This document shows positions 61,915-64,000 of a DNA stretch of 64,000 bases, piece by piece (the stretch's first letter is position 1; each line of letters begins with the position of its first letter). A program made the position numbers and the translations under genes. Under the pieces are notes generated by a model that was given only the letters and a program-made list of their open reading frames with translations, searched no databases and was not told the DNA's origin. The stretch spans positions 5,766,001 through 5,830,000 of the forward strand of contig OV277864.1 of NCBI GenBank assembly GCA_922989275.2, in the 5' to 3' direction. The stretch is from Gari tellinella. Lineage: Eukaryota > Mollusca > Bivalvia > Cardiida > Psammobiidae.

Positions 61915-62400
61915 TTTATGTAGGGCAACGGAACTACGGAACACTCCTCTAGGGCCCAAACAATATAAGATATTTATACTGTATAGACGTATCTCATTAT
62001 AGTTTGATTTTGCTACATTTATCTGTCTAAGTAATTCCACTGATATATCTGTTTTCGTGTTAGAAATTGAAGATATTTTGAATATAAAACACATTTGTAA
62101 GGCACATAGGATTGCCCGATGTCATCTTTGACCGCCATTGACCGCCTTATAAGACATCGCATGTATGTCACTACATGTTGTTCACTATCACGGACGCATG
62201 TTCTGCAATGGGGTTCCTATAATGATTGGAAATGAACTATTTCAAAGAATCACAATGGAAGGTTCCTTTGAATTTAGCCTTACATTGATAAGTCCTATTC
62301 GTAAATAAGTTCAACAAAGTTTAACAGACTTAGATATAGTCATCTGATAAGGCTTCGGCAAAGTATGATCTAAGACTGTTCTTGGTGTTCTTAACAAAGC
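61915..62400. other. intron sequence, no recognised feature
   Basis: Unique sequence. Confidence 0.35.
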
Positions 62401-62407
62401 CGCAACA

Positions 62408-62661
62408 ACAGTTAGATACGTCTTTTTACGCATTAAATGTAAATCTTATTCATCCATTGAAGAAAACAGCTCGATTTGATACAGTAATGAACGTGCAGCA
62501 TAAGAAATGATTCCTATATCATAGCAGATAGAAGCTTAACGTAGGCTGAAATTAAAGCAGAATACACCGTAGCGCATTCCGCTTAACTTTCAACCTACAT
62601 TGTATTTTAAGTGGCCTCCTGTGTTCCAAATATATAAACAGGCTATGGAGTAAAGGATTAA
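62408..62661 (-). mobile_element. family A MITE, decayed
   Basis: ACGTCTTTTTACGCATT ... TATGGAGTAAAGGATTAA; palindrome with many changes. Confidence 0.78.
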
Positions 62662-62755
62662 CTCAAATTCTGTCATCCGGAAACATCTCGTTTTCTGATG
62701 TTTTAACGTAGATTAGGCGAAATCGCTTTGTTCGAAAACATAAATGTAGCTGAAC

Positions 62756-62824
62756 TACTCTTAAACTTTGAAATATGGGTAAGTTCGACTACAACGGTTT
62801 CGAGACATCGATGCTCGACTGTGT
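62756..62824. mobile_element. family H right-half fragment
   Basis: TTAAACTTTGAAATATGGG ... GACATCGATGCTCGACTGTG. Confidence 0.72.
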
Positions 62825-62833
62825 CTTGAATCA

Positions 62834-63087
62834 CAGGGCTGCCATTAGTTGACATGAAAAATCCTAAGATTTCCAAATTTGCATTTTTCAAGTGCGATTT
62901 TACGAATCGTACCTTTACCCCTTAGCCAATTTCTAGTTTTGTTGGCATGTGGCTACTTAAAGCAGGCTGGAAGTAAAGCAGAATGCGCCTTAAGGCGCAT
63001 TCTGCTTTACTTTCAGCCTGCTTTAAGCTTTCATGCACTAGAAAAAATCCGAAGATTTAGGAAAAATTCGGAGAAATGGCAGCCCTG
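62834..63087. mobile_element. family I MITE, hAT-like, with A-type core
   Basis: 254 bp, CAGGGCTGCCATTAG ... AAATGGCAGCCCTG, flanked by a perfect 6-bp duplication GAATCA (62828-62833, 63088-63093). The inner part carries TACCCCTTAGCCAATTTCTAG, an A-like subterminal sequence, and the perfect A palindrome with apex GCGCCTTAAGGCGC. Confidence 0.92.
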
Positions 63088-63094
63088 GAATCAT

Positions 63095-64000
63095 CGCCAG
63101 TATGATAAGTGTACTTTAGTTATTAAGACCACATTTAACAATGAAAATCTACGAAAATGAGATCTGACAAATACACGCCCATGCATTCCAGTCTGTTTTT
63201 ATTCATTTTGATTTCTCTTTTTGTTCCCCGGAAAATTCTAATGAAAAAGATCTTGATATAGGCTACAATTCACTCAGAGAGACAGCTTATAGCCCCTATC
63301 AGCATTATCTCAGACATATCAAAAATGCGATCTAGAATTCCCGTATTTTCTCGCGTGGTTTCCATAACTAGATCGCACGTGAAAAGTTGACAGAATCTTT
63401 GATATAGAGGAACGATCTGACCCAATCTTTATAGAATCTTTATAGACATCAACACCATGCTTATCGCTAATATTACTTGATACTAAAAGGATTAAGGATG
63501 AAATAATATGTCAGTTCGAGAGAAGTAATACAGACAAGAGTTGCAAGCTGATACGGCCAGCTGAAGATTTCATGGAAGCTCTTTCCAATGAATCCTTGAT
63601 TATCAAGATATTAAAACAATGATAAGTGATAAGCATTAGGCCCCACACCGGGAAACCAGGGGCACGGGGGAAGATAAATCTAAGGTATGCTCATAAATTC
63701 AAAATTTGTTTATGTCTTTGAAAGACAATGAGATAGGGGTGGGAGATTATTGTAACTTTTGGATAGAGATTATTTTCTTTTGCGGCCTGATTCACGGATT
63801 AAATAGGAAACGATCCGATTGATGAAAGGAAATGAAAAAGAAATAAAAAGTGTGAAGCCCGGCTTTTTATCTTATCGGTGAAAAACTCAACAGATTGCGA
63901 TGAAAAGGGAGATGGTGCTATCATTTATGACAATTGATGATGTCACGTGCTACTCTTAACATGACGTCACCTCGTGCATGTATATAGATCAACGGTGGAT
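63095..64000. promoter_or_regulatory. repeat-free island at the right edge, candidate enhancer
   Basis: No MITE recognised in about 900 bp. Motifs include TCTTTGATAT, GATGATGTCACGTG (near 63937) and the CRE TGACGTCA at 63962-63969. Regulatory role inferred only. Confidence 0.35.

Overview
This window is animal genomic DNA. It is AT-rich, with short exons in introns of 3 to 22 kb, GT/AG splice sites, and a very high density of short non-autonomous DNA transposons. The repeat repertoire (GACGTTAAA-type retroelement tails, AAGGGCAGATAACT repeats, many palindrome-centred MITEs) and the two proteins suggest a lophotrochozoan, most likely a bivalve mollusc. The species cannot be named from the sequence alone.

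Two genes are supported, arranged head to head. On the minus strand, UTP15 (U3 snoRNP / small-subunit processome WD40 protein) starts at 31580. Its first four coding exons (31580-31488, 22914-22822, 7717-7533, 2045-1922) have consistent phases, and the gene leaves the window at the left edge. On the plus strand, an ARID3 / dead-ringer transcription factor starts near 32038. Its exons lie at 32038-32085, 35242-35778 and 57532-57604, where the ARID domain begins, and it leaves the window at the right edge. The two start codons are 457 bp apart across a compact intergenic region with paired GC boxes, an E-box and a YY1-type motif over the UTP15 start, so a shared bidirectional promoter is likely. 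No rRNA, tRNA or CRISPR feature was found.

Almost everything else is intronic repeat. Family names here are local to this report. Target site TTAA, piggyBac-like: A (ends CCCATTACCCCATA), B (CCCTTTCACTGCC or CCCTTAGCCTGCC), C (CCCTTTGAACCCTAG), K (CTCTTTCAACACC), and a long-TIR element L. Target TA, Tc1/mariner or pogo-like: D (CAGTGGAGAAAACG), E (CAGTGTTCCCTC), F (CAGTAAAACCTC and variants), H (CAGTCGAACTTTGATATC), J (CAGTGGTAAATATGC). hAT-like: I (CAGGGCTGCCAT, 6-bp target duplication) and M (CAGGGCTCCAGATAA). Others: G (GGGGCCCGTTTCATA), N (ACACCCCACC), O (long-arm foldback), P (hairpins), R (1.7 kb tandem-repeat element). A and C dominate the UTP15 side (1-31 kb); B and D dominate the ARID3 side (32-64 kb).

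The most unusual property is modular. Many of these elements have a near-perfect 60-70 bp palindrome at their centre, and only a few related palindromes are used by element families whose ends and target sites are unrelated. Copies differ by changes that are mirrored in both arms. Elements of the TTAA families insert into the TTAA at the palindrome apex or arm ends of other copies, and they chain head to tail sharing one TTAA. A 1.5 kb minisatellite of about 30-bp units appears to have grown from the left end of an A element. Repeat-free islands in the large ARID3 intron are candidate regulatory elements.
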